The notes under the pieces: generated by a model
Seen by the model: only the letters and a program-made list of their open reading frames with translations
What the model was told of the DNA's origin: nothing
Database searches by the model: none
Made by a program: the position numbers and the translations under genes
In this document: positions 44,657 through 55,572 of the stretch, piece after piece
Layout of the letters: every line of letters starts with the position of its first letter
How positions within the stretch are numbered: position 1 is the stretch's first letter
NCBI RefSeq assembly: GCF_018687535.1
Contig: NZ_CP061295.1
Coordinates: 1,612,001 to 1,676,000 of the forward strand
DNA length: 64,000 bases
DNA from: Polynucleobacter sp. MWH-S4W17
Lineage (GTDB): Bacteria; Pseudomonadota; Gammaproteobacteria; Burkholderiales; Burkholderiaceae
Direction of reading: 5' to 3'

Positions 44657-45050
44657 GAAGATATTTTTTGATACCAATACCCTACTTTATTTACTGTCAT
44701 CAGATACCAAAAAAGCAGACTGGGTTACTAAAAATTTACAGCAATCGAACGTAATAAGCGTTCAAGTGCTTAATGAATTTACTTCTGCTAGCATTAGAAA
44801 AATAAAAATATCTAATAGTGAGCTGGATGAATTCTTAGATTTATTTACGTCTACATTCAACGTAAGATCGCTTGACATAGATACTTTTGAAACTGGATTG
44901 ATGGTGTCCAGGCGATATGGATACCATCACTATGATTCAATGATTATTGCTGCGGCTTTGCAAGCAGGATGCGAAAAACTGTACTCAGAAGATATGCAGC
45001 ACCGGCAAGTAATTGATAAGAGACTGCAGATCGTGAATCCTTTTTTATAA
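44646..45050 (+). CDS. vapC: PIN-domain ribonuclease toxin (VapC-type)
   Basis: The 134-residue PIN protein has acidic active-site residues in IFFDTNTLLYLLS, a Glu in LNEFTSA, Asp in HHYDSMIIAAAL and Asp in LYSEDMQH. PIN toxins cut tRNA or rRNA. It overlaps vapB by 11 bp and lies just outside the right island border, on the side of the old tRNA promoter. It ends 29 bp from rpoD, convergent. Confidence 0.85.
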   Translation: MNAKKIFFDTNTLLYLLSSDTKKADWVTKNLQQSNVISVQVLNEFTSASIRKIKISNSELDEFLDLFTSTFNVRSLDIDTFETGLMVSRRYGYHHYDSMIIAAALQAGCEKLYSEDMQHRQVIDKRLQIVNPFL

Positions 45051-45079
45051 AGGACTCACGATATCGAAGTGCTAGACAA

Positions 45080-47647
45080 TCAATCTTCCTCGAGGAAGGT
45101 CTTGAGTTTATCGCTACGGCTTGGGTGACGCATTTTTCTCAGGGCCTTAGCTTCGATCTGACGGATACGCTCACGAGTCACGTCAAACTGCTTGCCGACT
45201 TCTTCGAGAGTGTGGTCAGTGCTCATCTCAACACCAAAGCGCATACGCAATACTTTTGCTTCGCGTGGTGTCAATGAATCGAGAACGTCTTTCACCACAT
45301 CACGCATAGAGTCATGCAATGCTGCTTCTGCTGGAGCCAAGGTATTGCCGTCTTCAATGAAGTCGCCCAAATGAGAATCTTCATCGTCACCAATTGGTGT
45401 CTCCATAGAGATAGGCTCTTTAGCAATCTTCATGATCTTGCGAATCTTGTCTTCAGGAATCTCCATCTTCAGCGCCAAAGTTGCTGCATCTGGCTCATGA
45501 CCAGTTTCTTGCAAGATCTGACGGCTGATACGGTTCATCTTGTTGATCGTCTCGATCATGTGAACAGGGATACGGATCGTACGTGCCTGGTCAGCGATAG
45601 AGCGAGTAATCGCCTGACGAATCCACCATGTTGCATAGGTGGAGAACTTATAGCCACGACGGTATTCAAACTTATCTACCGCTTTCATCAAGCCGATGTT
45701 GCCTTCTTGAATCAAGTCCAAGAACTGCAGGCCACGGTTGGTGTATTTCTTAGCGATGGAGATTACCAAGCGTAAGTTGGCTACTGTCATCTCACGTTTC
45801 GCTTCACGGGCACGCTTCTCGCCAGCGATCATCTGCTTGTTTACTTCTTTTAATTCTGGAAGTGGAATAACGACATTCTTCTGAATATCAATCAACTTCT
45901 GTTGCAATTCTTGAATTGCAGGGACGTTACGCTCCAAGAGCGCGCTGTAAGGCTTGTTCTCTTTAAGCAACTTCTCAGTCCAAGTCAAATTCATAGACAT
46001 CTTAGGGAAGTCTTTTAATACTTCGCTACGATTAACGCCGACTTTGTCCACCAACAGGCTAACGATGCCACGCTCAAGTTTCCATACCTGGTCCACTTGG
46101 GAACGCATGGTGTCGCATAACTTCTCAACACTCTTCGCCGTCAAACGGAAACCAAGCAACTCAGCGCGAATTGCTTCTTGTGCCTTCAGATACGCAGGAC
46201 AGTTATAACCATCCTTATCAAACGCACGGCGCATCTTGTCAGCTTGTGTACGAACGATGGCAAACTTCTCTAAAGAAATCTGCTTTAACTCTTCTAATTG
46301 CTTGGCATTCGCTGTTGCAGCACCGCCACCACCGCCGCCGCCTTCGTCTTCGCCGCCCTCTTCATCGCCTTCTTCAGCATCCGGATCAATTTCTGGCTCT
46401 TCAGGTCCAAGCTTAATATCTTCTGCATTTGGATCAACCAAGCCATCAACAAACTGGTCAATCTCCATCTCGCCACTAGCAATCTTGTCAACGTTGCTCA
46501 GAATCTCCGCAATCGTTACAGGGCAAGCAGCCAAAGCCATCACCATATCTTTGAGACCGGCTTCAATCTTCTTCGCAATGACGATCTCGCCTTCGCGAGT
46601 TAGCAAATCGACTGTACCCATCTCACGCATATACATACGTACTGGATCGGTAGTGCGTCCGAATTCTGAATCAACTGTAGATAAAGCAGCTTCAGCCTTT
46701 TCTTCAGCCTCTTCTTCGGAAGCTGCAGCTTCTGTGTTGTCAGACAGGATTAAGGTTTCGGCATCGGGCGCTTGTTCGTAAACAGTAATACCGATGTCAT
46801 TGAGCAGGCTGATTAAAGTCTCTAATGCATCCGCATCAGACAACTCGTCAGACATTACATCATTCATCTCACCATGGGTTAAGTAGCCCTTGGACATACC
46901 CATCTTGATCAAAGTCTTCAAACGAGCACGACGTAACTCTTGCTGCTCTTCAGTACCCAATTGCTGTGCTGCGAATTCCTTTAAAAGCGCCTTCTCTTTA
47001 GCCTTACGCTCACGCGCTTTTTGACGATCCGTTAATACTGGCTCTGCATTTTCTGCAGGGGCATCCGCCTTGGCTTTACGGCCACGCTTCTTCTCTTCCT
47101 CAACTGCTGGCACCTCAACTTCAGCAACCTGGGCTTTTTTACCTTTGGCTTCTTTAGTTTCCTTTACCGCTTTAGTTGGTTCAGCTTTGGGTGCAGGTGC
47201 AGGCGTAACCTTATCTTTTTTTACTGACTCAACTTTGACTTCTGCTTTTGCTGCTTTCACAGGAGCTTTGGCAATCGGCTTTGCAGGTACTTTTGCCACT
47301 GGCTTTACAACTGCTTTTATTGGTTTTGCTGGTGCCTTAGCTGGGGCTTTAGGAGCTGGCTTTGCAGCAGCTTTTACTGGTTTAGCTGGTGCCTTAGCTT
47401 TTGGAGCTGGCTTAGCAGGTGCCTTAGCTTTAGGCGCTGGTTTTGCAGCTGCTTTTACTGGTTTAGCAGGAGCTTTCGCTTTTGGAGCAGGCTTGGCTGG
47501 TGCTTTAGCTTTAGAAACTGGTTTTGCGGCAGCCTTTACTGGCTTAGCTGGGGTTTTTGCTTTGGCCACAGGTTTTGCAGCGGCTTTTATTGGTTTAGCT
47601 GGAGCTTTCGCTTTTGGAGCTGGTTTTTTGGTCTTGGTATTCGGCAT
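45080..47647 (-). CDS. rpoD: Primary sigma factor RpoD with a histone H1-like N-terminal extension
   Basis: The 855-residue protein has sigma-70 region 1.1 around 225-300, region 1.2 ([21 protein letters not shown]), a long acidic/glycine insert ([18 protein letters not shown]), region 2 ([21 protein letters not shown] and [14 protein letters not shown]), region 3, and region 4.2 ([20 protein letters not shown]). Before region 1.1 lie about 160 residues made of repeated Lys/Ala/Pro units such as [17 protein letters not shown]. The usual length in relatives without this tail would be near 620-690. Confidence 0.95.
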   Translation of the reverse strand: MPNTKTKKPAPKAKAPAKPIKAAAKPVAKAKTPAKPVKAAAKPVSKAKAPAKPAPKAKAPAKPVKAAAKPAPKAKAPAKPAPKAKAPAKPVKAAAKPAPKAPAKAPAKPIKAVVKPVAKVPAKPIAKAPVKAAKAEVKVESVKKDKVTPAPAPKAEPTKAVKETKEAKGKKAQVAEVEVPAVEEEKKRGRKAKADAPAENAEPVLTDRQKARERKAKEKALLKEFAAQQLGTEEQQELRRARLKTLIKMGMSKGYLTHGEMNDVMSDELSDADALETLISLLNDIGITVYEQAPDAETLILSDNTEAAASEEEAEEKAEAALSTVDSEFGRTTDPVRMYMREMGTVDLLTREGEIVIAKKIEAGLKDMVMALAACPVTIAEILSNVDKIASGEMEIDQFVDGLVDPNAEDIKLGPEEPEIDPDAEEGDEEGGEDEGGGGGGGAATANAKQLEELKQISLEKFAIVRTQADKMRRAFDKDGYNCPAYLKAQEAIRAELLGFRLTAKSVEKLCDTMRSQVDQVWKLERGIVSLLVDKVGVNRSEVLKDFPKMSMNLTWTEKLLKENKPYSALLERNVPAIQELQQKLIDIQKNVVIPLPELKEVNKQMIAGEKRAREAKREMTVANLRLVISIAKKYTNRGLQFLDLIQEGNIGLMKAVDKFEYRRGYKFSTYATWWIRQAITRSIADQARTIRIPVHMIETINKMNRISRQILQETGHEPDAATLALKMEIPEDKIRKIMKIAKEPISMETPIGDDEDSHLGDFIEDGNTLAPAEAALHDSMRDVVKDVLDSLTPREAKVLRMRFGVEMSTDHTLEEVGKQFDVTRERIRQIEAKALRKMRHPSRSDKLKTFLEED

Positions 47648-47881
47648 TTATTAGCACTTACTCACATTACTGTTATTGATATCGACTGATGAAACACAGC
47701 CCCGTAGTAATTCACTTACCCACTTACCCCAAATTTCATCAAAATAAAGCGCAAGTGGCTGAATTAAATCGGTTTTTTCTTGGGAACAGAGGATTATAGT
47801 CGATTGCAACTTTTTTACCCCCGTAACACTTAAAAATATGGGGTAATTTCAGTGGATTTCTAGAGGTGCTTAGGGAAATTC

Positions 47882-49858
47882 TTAGGAGAATTTCAGCTTT
47901 TCGCCCAATTCTCGATAACGGGCTTTGTCTTGCTCAGAAGCAGTGCTTCCGGAGATCTTTTGGGCGATTTCGGTCATTTCTTGCTTGAGATGGGTTAATT
48001 CCAGTTTTTTGAATGCCCCCTCAAGATCTGCAGCTGCACCCTCTAACTCCAAATCAGAGCCCATTACGCGGTTTCTCAAGACTTCATACAAAGGAGCCAA
48101 CTCGCTACGAGAGAGTTGATCTTGGAACATCGCAAATGCACCGGCACCTGCGATCGCTGGTTTATTACCTTCACCTGGAATGAGCTCAATCAAATCACAC
48201 TGCGATAAAAGATCTTGCATCAATGCATGGGCTTTTGCTGATCTTTGCTCTGCTGCCTTCAATGCAAGCGCGCGCTTGTTTGGATCCAAAGCTTTCCCTA
48301 AATGCGGAAACTGAATAATGACTCGCAACATTTGCTCGGCTAAATCGGTTGGCGCTTTAGGTGGTTCAATATTTTGAGCAGCTACTCTTTTTGCAGAACC
48401 TTTAGATGCTTGCCAAGGGGCGCCCTGACGATTGCCATTATTAGAAAAATTATTTTGGCTATTTGGGTTGCTTTGATTACCTTGTCCACCTTGATAGCGC
48501 GCCTGTACTGGCTGATACGTAGTTTGACGAACCGGTGCAGGCGCTACTGTTAAACCACAAAATGCTTCTAGTTCCGCAGGGGTGGTATTGGTACGAATAG
48601 CAAGCTCACGCAAAATTTGCGTACGTAAGGCAATGGGGGGCATCGACAGTAAAAGCGGCTTAGCAGCATGATGCGTATGGGCTCGACCTTCTGGGGTAGT
48701 TTGCTCGTGACCTTCACTAACAACCTTAAAGAAGAAGCTAGAGATAGACATGGCTTCTTTAATGACCCTTTCAAATGCAGGCGCGCCATAAGCACGAACA
48801 TAGCTATCAGGGTCATGCTCTGTCGGCAAGAATAAGAAACGAATTTCTTTATCGTCAGACATGAGGGGCAAACATGCTTCAAGTGCACGTTGCGCAGCAC
48901 GTTGACCAGCGGAGTCACCATCAAATGAGAAAACCACTTTATCGGTTTGTCTGAGTAGCATGCGCACATGGTTTGCAGTACAAGCTGTACCTAAAGTAGC
49001 AACCGCATTAGGGAATCCCAATTGCGCTAAAGCAACGACATCCATATAACCTTCGCACACCAAAACATATTCTTGCGCACGAATCGCTTGTCTGGCCTCA
49101 AACAAGCCATAGAGCGTATTGCCTTTAGAAAACAATGGCGTCTCAGGAGAATTTAAATACTTTGGTTCACCTTGATCCAGAATGCGCCCACCAAAGCCAA
49201 TGGTTTGACCTTTGGGATTACGAATAGGAAACATAATGCGGTCACGGAAACGGTCGTAACGCTTTACATTCGCGCCTTCGGACTGCTCACCCTGAATAAG
49301 CAAGCCGCCTTCCACCAAGGTCTTCGCTATCTCATCGCTGGAGTAAGCGCCAAACACCGCCTCAAGACCCTGCCAGCCGTCAGGCGCGTAACCCAAGGCA
49401 TAACGCTTAGCAATCTCACCGGTAAGTCCGCGACCTTTTAAATACTCAACTGCCCTAGTGTTGCCCTTCAGCTGTTGGCGATACCAATCGGCAGCAGCGC
49501 TCATCACCTCACTCAATGCCATTGCTTGCTGCTGTCTTGCTACATCATTTGCAGTGCGCTCTTCGCGAGGCACATCCAAGCCTGCGGAACGCGCAAGATC
49601 TTCAATAGCATCCACATATCCAAGCCCGGAATATTCCATTAAGAAACTAATGGCAGAGCCATGAGCGCCACAACCAAAGCAGTGATAAAACTGTTTAGTA
49701 GGCGATACCGAAAAGGAGGGGGATTTCTCTGAATGAAAGGGGCACAAACCCTGAAAGTTCGCGCCCGCTTTTTTTAACTTAACGTGCTGCCCAACCACAT
49801 CAACGATATCAACCCGATTTAAAAGATCGGCAATGAAGGATTGTGGAATGAGCGCCAT
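47882..49858 (-). CDS. dnaG: DNA primase
   Basis: The 658-residue primase has the N-terminal CHC2 zinc finger (CPFHSEKSPSFSVSPTKQFY, then HCFGCGAHG), the TOPRIM core with the acidic triad (VCEGYMDVVAL, SFDGDSAGQRAA) and a C-terminal DnaB-interaction domain. An Asn/Gln/Gly-rich linker (QGGQGNQSNPNSQNNFSNNG) separates the core and the C-terminal domain. It belongs to the rpsU-yqeY-dnaG-rpoD macromolecular synthesis block. It is 49 bp from yqeY and 234 bp from rpoD. Confidence 0.95.
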   Translation of the reverse strand: MALIPQSFIADLLNRVDIVDVVGQHVKLKKAGANFQGLCPFHSEKSPSFSVSPTKQFYHCFGCGAHGSAISFLMEYSGLGYVDAIEDLARSAGLDVPREERTANDVARQQQAMALSEVMSAAADWYRQQLKGNTRAVEYLKGRGLTGEIAKRYALGYAPDGWQGLEAVFGAYSSDEIAKTLVEGGLLIQGEQSEGANVKRYDRFRDRIMFPIRNPKGQTIGFGGRILDQGEPKYLNSPETPLFSKGNTLYGLFEARQAIRAQEYVLVCEGYMDVVALAQLGFPNAVATLGTACTANHVRMLLRQTDKVVFSFDGDSAGQRAAQRALEACLPLMSDDKEIRFLFLPTEHDPDSYVRAYGAPAFERVIKEAMSISSFFFKVVSEGHEQTTPEGRAHTHHAAKPLLLSMPPIALRTQILRELAIRTNTTPAELEAFCGLTVAPAPVRQTTYQPVQARYQGGQGNQSNPNSQNNFSNNGNRQGAPWQASKGSAKRVAAQNIEPPKAPTDLAEQMLRVIIQFPHLGKALDPNKRALALKAAEQRSAKAHALMQDLLSQCDLIELIPGEGNKPAIAGAGAFAMFQDQLSRSELAPLYEVLRNRVMGSDLELEGAAADLEGAFKKLELTHLKQEMTEIAQKISGSTASEQDKARYRELGEKLKFS

Positions 49859-49907
49859 GTAGCCAGTATGAAAGGATTTTGCTTTCTTGACTAGCTACTG
49901 AGTTTAC

Positions 49908-50354
49908 TTACTTCGCCAATGCGGCTTTTACCAAGCCAGATACTTTTCCCATATCTGCTTTGCCAGCCAATTGACCTTTGAGTACGCCAATGACCTTACC
50001 CATATCCTGTGGGCCTACAGCGCCAGTCGAAGCAACGGCAGCAGCTATTGCAGCCTCTACTTCAGCATCGGATAACTGCGCAGGCAAGTAGGTTTGCAAA
50101 ATCACCATCTCAGCAGTTTCAATCGCAACCAAATCGTCGCGATTGGCTTTTTCAAACTGAGAGATCGAATCTTTGCGTTGCTTAATCATTTTTTCGACAG
50201 TCGCAATCACACCAGCATCGTCAACCACAATGCGCTCATCGACTTCGCGTTGCTTAATCGCCGCCAACAAAAGACGAATCGCTCCTAGGCGCTCAACTTC
50301 TTTAGCGCGCATAGCATTTTTCATATCTTCGGTGATTTGATCTTTTAGACTCAT
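49908..50354 (-). CDS. yqeY: GatB/YqeY domain protein
   Basis: The 148-residue helical protein begins SLKDQITEDMKNAMRAKEVERLGAIRLLLAAIKQREVDER and ends GVLKGQLAGKADMGKVSGLVK, as in YqeY, which resembles the tRNA-binding tail of GatB. Its function is unclear. Position between rpsU and dnaG is conserved in many proteobacteria. Confidence 0.9.
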   Translation of the reverse strand: MSLKDQITEDMKNAMRAKEVERLGAIRLLLAAIKQREVDERIVVDDAGVIATVEKMIKQRKDSISQFEKANRDDLVAIETAEMVILQTYLPAQLSDAEVEAAIAAAVASTGAVGPQDMGKVIGVLKGQLAGKADMGKVSGLVKAALAK

Positions 50355-50416
50355 GGCTTTATTCCTGGTGTTGAATATAAAACGTCGAACATTTAATAAT
50401 GGTGATTAAAAAGCAA

Positions 50417-50447
50417 AAACCCGCTGCGTTTCACCGTCAGCGGGTTT
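50417..50447. terminator. Hairpin terminator between rpsU and yqeY
   Basis: AAACCCGCTG and CAGCGGGTTT form a perfect 10-bp stem with an 11-nt loop. On the minus strand the stem is followed by TTTGC and TTTTAATC. A second, imperfect GAGAG/CTCTC hairpin follows the rpsU stop at about 50449-50475. Confidence 0.65.
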
Positions 50448-50482
50448 CAAAGCCTCTCGGTGAGGAGAGCTTTTAAATTCTA

Positions 50483-50695
50483 TTAGTAAAGCTTTTTAGG
50501 CAACATTTGGCTGCGAATACGCTTGTAATGGCGTTTAGCAGCTGCAGCTTTCTTGCGCTTACGTTCAGCCGTTGGCTTCTCGTAGAACTCGCGTGCTCGC
50601 AAGTCTGTCAAAAGGCCATTCTTTTCAATGGTGCGCTTAAAACGGCGCAATGCCACTTCAAATGGTTCGTTTTCGCGGAGGCGGACTGTAGTCAT
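50483..50695 (-). CDS. rpsU: 30S ribosomal protein S21
   Basis: The 70-residue basic protein matches S21 along its length: [39 protein letters not shown] and a Lys/Arg-rich end. It helps start translation on the 30S subunit. It is divergent from tsaD with 77 bp between and starts the rpsU-yqeY-dnaG-rpoD series. Confidence 0.97.
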   Translation of the reverse strand: MTTVRLRENEPFEVALRRFKRTIEKNGLLTDLRAREFYEKPTAERKRKKAAAAKRHYKRIRSQMLPKKLY

Positions 50696-50772
50696 ACTTA
50701 TTTAACTCGTATATGCTCGATAGATATCGAAAAATTAACTGAATTGCGATTCTAGCACGGCTAAGTAAAAAA

Positions 50773-51846
50773 ATGATTGTTTTAGGAATAGAAACTTCTT
50801 GTGATGAGACCGGGGTGGCTTTATACAACACCACGCCTTGGGAAGAGGGTAAACCGGCCTTCCAGGGCATATTAGGCCAGGGCTTGCACTCTCAGATCGC
50901 CATGCACCGGGACTATGGGGGTGTTGTCCCCGAATTAGCCTCCCGCGACCATATTCGTCGTGTTTTACCCCTCTTAGACCAATCCTTAGCCCAATCTGGT
51001 CTCAAATTGGCCGATATTGACGCCGTGGCATTCACTCAGGGCCCCGGATTGGCTGGCGCCCTCCTAGTAGGAAGCGCTTTTGCTAAATCCCTAGCCCAAG
51101 GCCTCAATTTACCGTCTATAGGGGTACATCACCTCGAAGGACACCTACTTTCCCCGCTTTTGGGCCAAACCGCCCCTCAATTTCCCTTTATTGCCCTACT
51201 GGTATCTGGTGGCCACACGCAACTCATGAAAGTCTCCGGAATTGGTCAATACGAGCTCCTTGGCGAAACCTTGGATGATGCGGCGGGAGAAGCCTTTGAT
51301 AAGACGGCCAAATTACTAGGCCTGGATTACCCCGGTGGCGCAGCTATTTCTAAATTGGCAGAGGAAGGTCGCCCAGGTATTTTTGATTTACCTAAACCCA
51401 TGCTGCACTCTGGTGATTTAGATTTTTCTTTCTCGGGATTAAAGACGGCCGTCCTCAATCAAGTGAAAAAGTTTGCAGAAAAAAATATTGCGAATCCTTC
51501 AGAGGTCGCACAATTTCATGCGGATCTTGCGAGAAGTTTTGTTGACTCCATCGTGGCAGTTCTTGTCAGCAAGTCCGAGAAAGCGCTCAAGCAAACGGGT
51601 TGTAAACATTTAGTGCTCGCAGGTGGCGTTGGCGCTAATTTGCAACTACGCGCCGCACTCAATGACAAAGCGAAACGCAATGGTTTTGAGGTGCATTACC
51701 CACCGCTTGAGCTATGCACCGATAACGGCGTGATGATTGCTTTTGCTGGGGCACTGCGGATGATCGAAAAAAATAATGGCTCCACAACTTCTGGAGCCTT
51801 TGACATCAAACCCCGCTGGGATTTACAAAGCAACAATCTGAAATAG
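50773..51846 (+). CDS. tsaD: tRNA N6-threonylcarbamoyladenosine transferase TsaD
   Basis: The 357-residue ASKHA-fold protein has [15 protein letters not shown] at the start, the metal-binding [23 protein letters not shown] for nucleotide binding and [12 protein letters not shown] near the end. It transfers threonylcarbamoyl to A37 of ANN-reading tRNAs, which would include the tRNA-Ile2 in this window. It is divergent from rpsU, as is common. Confidence 0.95.
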   Translation: MIVLGIETSCDETGVALYNTTPWEEGKPAFQGILGQGLHSQIAMHRDYGGVVPELASRDHIRRVLPLLDQSLAQSGLKLADIDAVAFTQGPGLAGALLVGSAFAKSLAQGLNLPSIGVHHLEGHLLSPLLGQTAPQFPFIALLVSGGHTQLMKVSGIGQYELLGETLDDAAGEAFDKTAKLLGLDYPGGAAISKLAEEGRPGIFDLPKPMLHSGDLDFSFSGLKTAVLNQVKKFAEKNIANPSEVAQFHADLARSFVDSIVAVLVSKSEKALKQTGCKHLVLAGGVGANLQLRAALNDKAKRNGFEVHYPPLELCTDNGVMIAFAGALRMIEKNNGSTTSGAFDIKPRWDLQSNNLK

Positions 51847-51858
51847 ATTTATTGCTTG

Positions 51859-52686
51859 TTATTTCTGATGGCTGATTCTGGCAAATGCACTGTGGTTGTG
51901 AATAGATTCAAAATTCTCAGCCTCCACTACGAAAGAGCGAATACGCTGATCAGCCTTGAGATTGCCGGCCACATCACGCACTAAGTCTTCTACGAACTTC
52001 GGGTTGCTATAAGAATGCTCAGTAACCCATTTCTCATCAGGACGCTTCAGCAATCCCCACAATTCGCTAGATGCTTCACTCTCAGCAGCGGCAACTAAAT
52101 CCTCCACCGTCATCTGCGTTCTGGAATCCAATGCCACAGTCATGGTGACGTGCGAACGTTGATTATGGGCGCCGAACTCAGAAATCTCTTTTGAGCAAGG
52201 GCACAAACTCATTACTGGAACTTGTGCACGCAAACCCAATTCAACATCAGAACCGCCTGTTGCATTTTGCTTGGCTGTTGCCATCCAAGTGACTTCGTAA
52301 TCCATCAAGCTTTCTACGCCAGAGACCGGTGCCGCTTTTTTAACGAAGTGCGTATAAGTAAATTGCACGTGACCTTCTTTAGCGTCGAGCAAAGGCAACA
52401 TATCGCGTACCAAGGCAACAATGGTCGTGCTATCCACAGCCGCATCTTGTTTTTGGAGAAGCGCCATGAATCGTGACATGTGCGTACCCTTTATATGCGC
52501 GGGTAATGCCACATCCATCTCAAAAGTTCCAACCGATGGAAAGCTACCTGTCTTGCTACGAATGGTCAGTGGATGACGTACGCCACGAATGCCAACTTGC
52601 TCAATAGGTAGTGCGCGCTCATCCAAGGTGGATTGCACGTCAGGCATTGCGCTGGCTTTCAGAAATGCGGGATTCAAGTCATTCAT
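51859..52686 (-). CDS. folE2: GTP cyclohydrolase FolE2 (type IB)
   Basis: From the ATG at 52686 the product has 275 residues. Signatures are GIRGVRHPLTIRSKTG, GTHMSRFMALL, and the metal-binding VPVMSLCPCSKEISEFGAHNQRSHV. It makes dihydroneopterin triphosphate, the first step of folate and queuosine synthesis, without a strict need for zinc. The upstream TTG at 52704 is a less likely start. It ends 12 bp from tsaD, convergent, and follows dxs. Confidence 0.92.
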   Translation of the reverse strand: MNDLNPAFLKASAMPDVQSTLDERALPIEQVGIRGVRHPLTIRSKTGSFPSVGTFEMDVALPAHIKGTHMSRFMALLQKQDAAVDSTTIVALVRDMLPLLDAKEGHVQFTYTHFVKKAAPVSGVESLMDYEVTWMATAKQNATGGSDVELGLRAQVPVMSLCPCSKEISEFGAHNQRSHVTMTVALDSRTQMTVEDLVAAAESEASSELWGLLKRPDEKWVTEHSYSNPKFVEDLVRDVAGNLKADQRIRSFVVEAENFESIHNHSAFARISHQK

Positions 52687-52711
52687 AGCTCTATTTTCAG
52701 GCAAAACCGGC

Positions 52712-54613
52712 TTATTTGCCTACCAGCGCAGAATTTACGGTCAATATTGCTGGAAAACGTTGTTTGATAGAGTTGGCAATACCCTCAACGTCCAAGCCAC
52801 ACTTGGTCATTAGCAGACTGTAGTCACCATGCTCGATAAATTGATCAGGAAGACCTAATTGCAAGAGGGGTTTCTGAATACCAAGGTTCGAGAGCGCTTC
52901 TAAACAAGCACTGCCAGCACCGCCAGCAATAGCCCCATCCTCAATCGTCACAAAATAATCATGATCGGCTGCTAACGATTGGATGAGATCCATATCGAGC
53001 GGCTTCACAAATCGCATATTGGCTACCGTTGCATTAACCCCTTCGGCCACTTCAAGCACTGGGTAGAGCAAAGTGCCAAACGCCAATATCGCCACACGTT
53101 GACCAGCAGGCGCAGTGGATTTACGACGAATCTCACCCTTACCAAATGGCAGAGTGCGTAATTCTTTAGACGGGATAGTGCCAACACCTGCACCACGCGG
53201 ATAGCGCACCGCGCTTGGATGTGGCTGATGAAAGGCAGTGGTCAACAAGTCGCGGCATTCCGATTCATCTGCCGGCGTCATCACCAGCATATTTGGAATA
53301 CAACGTAAGAATGGAATGTCATAAGCGCCAGCATGAGTAGCACCATCAGCACCAACGAGACCAGCGCGATCCAATGCAAACAACACCGGCAAATCCTGTA
53401 TCGCCACATCATGAATCAATTGGTCATACGCGCGCTGCAAGAAAGTAGAGTAAATCGCCACCACTGGCTTCATACCTTCGCATGCCATACCGGCTGCAAA
53501 AGTGACCGCGTGCTGCTCGGCAATACCGACGTCGTAATAACGCCTAGGGAAGCTCTTCTCAAACTCAACCAAGCCGGAACCCTCTCGCATTGCTGGAGTA
53601 ATGCCAACCAATAAAGGATCTGCATGCGCCATATCGCATAACCACTCACCAAATACTTGAGTAAACGTTTTTTTGCTGGCAGCTGATTTTTTAACGCCCT
53701 CTTCAGGATTAAATTTACTAGGACCGTGATACAGCACAGGATCGGCCTCAGCTAACTCATAGCCCTGACCTTTTTTAGTAACTACATGCAAGAACTGCGG
53801 ACCACGACCTTCTAAAGCTAAGCGACGCACGTTCTGCAGCATCGGGATCAAGGCGTCTAAATCATGGCCATCAATCGGGCCGAAATAATTAAAGCCAAAC
53901 TCTTGGAAGATTGTTGATGGAGAAACCATCCCCTTGGCATGATCCTCAAGGCGTTTTGCAAATTCACGCAAAGGGGGTGCAATTGATAAAACACTATCAA
54001 TGCCTTTTTTAGTCGCCGAATAAATATTGCCACTAAGTAATCTAGCCAGATGGCGATTGAGGGCGCCCACGGCAGGGGAAATCGACATGTCGTTGTCATT
54101 CAGAATCACTACGAGCGGTAAGTCGTCATACACACCAGCATTGTTCATGGCTTCGAAAGCCATACCACCGGTCATGGCACTATCGCCAATCACTGCTACA
54201 GCCACATGTCGTTCACCCTTGGTTTGAAACGCACGCGCCATACCCATGGCCGCAGAAATACTAGTGGATGAATGGCCGGTACCAAAAGCATCAAACTCAC
54301 TTTCAGAGCGATGCGGAAAGCCTGATAAGCCCTTGTGCTGACGCAAGCTACCCATACGTTCACGACGTCCAGTCAGAATCTTATGTGGGTAACTTTGATG
54401 TCCAACATCCCAAACGATACGATCGTGCGGGGTATCAAATACGTAGTGCAAGGCAATAGAGAGCTCTACCGTTCCCAAGTTGGACGACAGATGTCCGCCC
54501 GTCTTGGATACAGAATCCAAGACAAACTCGCGCAACTCATCCGCTAAAGCCGGTAGCTCTTCGCGGGAGAGTTTTTTGAGATCGTCGGGGGAGTTAATGG
54601 AATGTAAAGTCAT
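52712..54613 (-). CDS. dxs: 1-deoxy-D-xylulose-5-phosphate synthase
   Basis: The 633-residue thiamine-diphosphate enzyme has [33 protein letters not shown], the ThDP motif [18 protein letters not shown] with downstream NDNDMSIS, and [18 protein letters not shown]. It condenses pyruvate and glyceraldehyde-3-phosphate in the MEP isoprenoid pathway. It follows ispA by 62 bp in an xseB-ispA-dxs operon. Confidence 0.95.
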   Translation of the reverse strand: MTLHSINSPDDLKKLSREELPALADELREFVLDSVSKTGGHLSSNLGTVELSIALHYVFDTPHDRIVWDVGHQSYPHKILTGRRERMGSLRQHKGLSGFPHRSESEFDAFGTGHSSTSISAAMGMARAFQTKGERHVAVAVIGDSAMTGGMAFEAMNNAGVYDDLPLVVILNDNDMSISPAVGALNRHLARLLSGNIYSATKKGIDSVLSIAPPLREFAKRLEDHAKGMVSPSTIFQEFGFNYFGPIDGHDLDALIPMLQNVRRLALEGRGPQFLHVVTKKGQGYELAEADPVLYHGPSKFNPEEGVKKSAASKKTFTQVFGEWLCDMAHADPLLVGITPAMREGSGLVEFEKSFPRRYYDVGIAEQHAVTFAAGMACEGMKPVVAIYSTFLQRAYDQLIHDVAIQDLPVLFALDRAGLVGADGATHAGAYDIPFLRCIPNMLVMTPADESECRDLLTTAFHQPHPSAVRYPRGAGVGTIPSKELRTLPFGKGEIRRKSTAPAGQRVAILAFGTLLYPVLEVAEGVNATVANMRFVKPLDMDLIQSLAADHDYFVTIEDGAIAGGAGSACLEALSNLGIQKPLLQLGLPDQFIEHGDYSLLMTKCGLDVEGIANSIKQRFPAILTVNSALVGK

Positions 54614-54640
54614 TGAACCTAAATAATCTGTACTGATGAA

Positions 54641-54667
54641 TTTCTCTTATTTCTCTTATTTCTCTTA
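54641..54667. repeat. Three tandem 9-bp repeats upstream of dxs
   Basis: TTTCTCTTA is repeated three times without a gap. On the coding strand this is (TAAGAGAAA)3, 28-54 bp before the dxs start and between ispA and dxs. Copy-number change would alter spacing in the dxs leader. Confidence 0.6.
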
Positions 54668-54675
54668 TTGCTCTC

Positions 54676-55572
54676 TTACTTGCCGCGATTGACAACCAAG
54701 AGAGCCAAATCTTTTAATGCTTGTGCAGATGCACCAAAGCTATCTAAGCTAGCGATTGCGGTTTCTTGTAACTCTTTAGCCTGCTTCTGTGCATAGTCTA
54801 AACCCATCAAGGTCACGTAGGTCGGCTTATTGGCAGCGGCATCCTTGCCAGCTGTCTTACCCAAGGTGTGACTATCCGCAGTGGCGTCCAGCACGTCATC
54901 CACAATCTGAAACGCCAATCCCAGGGACTTTGAGTAATTTCCCAAATGCGCCATTTGCGTTGGCTTTAGGCGGGCAGCAATACCGCCTAATTCCACGGCG
55001 CATGACAACAAAGCGCCTGTTTTCATAGCATGCATTTGGTTTAGACCATTCAAGTCTAATTTCTTGCCAACACTTTCTAAATCAATTGCCTGACCGCCGG
55101 CCATGCCGCGGGAGCCTGAGGCAGCCGCTAATGCAGAAATCATGTTGAGGCGAACTTGCGCATCATAATTTGCATTAGCCAAAATTTCAAAAGCGCGCGT
55201 TTGTAATGCATCCCCAACGAGTAATGCTGTTGCTTCATCAAAAGCTTTGTGCACTGTCGGACGACCGCGACGCAACTCATCATCATCCATGCATGGCAAA
55301 TCATCGTGTACCAATGAATAAGCATGTATACATTCAATTGCGACAGCCGCAGCATCCAATGATTCGGTACTTTCGGCGTTATTGCCAAGTTGTCCTGCGG
55401 CATAAACCAATAAGGGGCGAATACGCTTGCCGCCACCTTGCGCTGCGTAACGCATAGCCTCATGTAAACGATGTGGCGTAGTTTGGGCGGAATCGAGCAA
55501 GCGATCTAACGCCAACTCAGCTCGCTCGGAGTGAGAAGTAATCCACTCCTGAAATTGAAAAGCAGTGCCCAA
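54676..55572 (-). CDS. ispA: Polyprenyl (farnesyl/geranyl) diphosphate synthase
   Basis: The 298-residue protein has the first Asp-rich motif in SLVHDDLPCMDDDELRRGRPTVHK, GGKRIRPLLVYAAG before it, and the second motif FQIVDDVLD. The size and motif spacing fit IspA. The start is a TTG placed directly after the xseB stop. It supplies farnesyl diphosphate, downstream of Dxs. Confidence 0.92.
   Translation of the reverse strand: MGTAFQFQEWITSHSERAELALDRLLDSAQTTPHRLHEAMRYAAQGGGKRIRPLLVYAAGQLGNNAESTESLDAAAVAIECIHAYSLVHDDLPCMDDDELRRGRPTVHKAFDEATALLVGDALQTRAFEILANANYDAQVRLNMISALAAASGSRGMAGGQAIDLESVGKKLDLNGLNQMHAMKTGALLSCAVELGGIAARLKPTQMAHLGNYSKSLGLAFQIVDDVLDATADSHTLGKTAGKDAAANKPTYVTLMGLDYAQKQAKELQETAIASLDSFGASAQALKDLALLVVNRGK

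Noticed and set aside
47070..47654. 194-residue frame antisense to the rpoD N-terminus
   Set aside because: Low-complexity mirror of the Lys-Ala-Pro repeat region; open only because of codon bias in rpoD.
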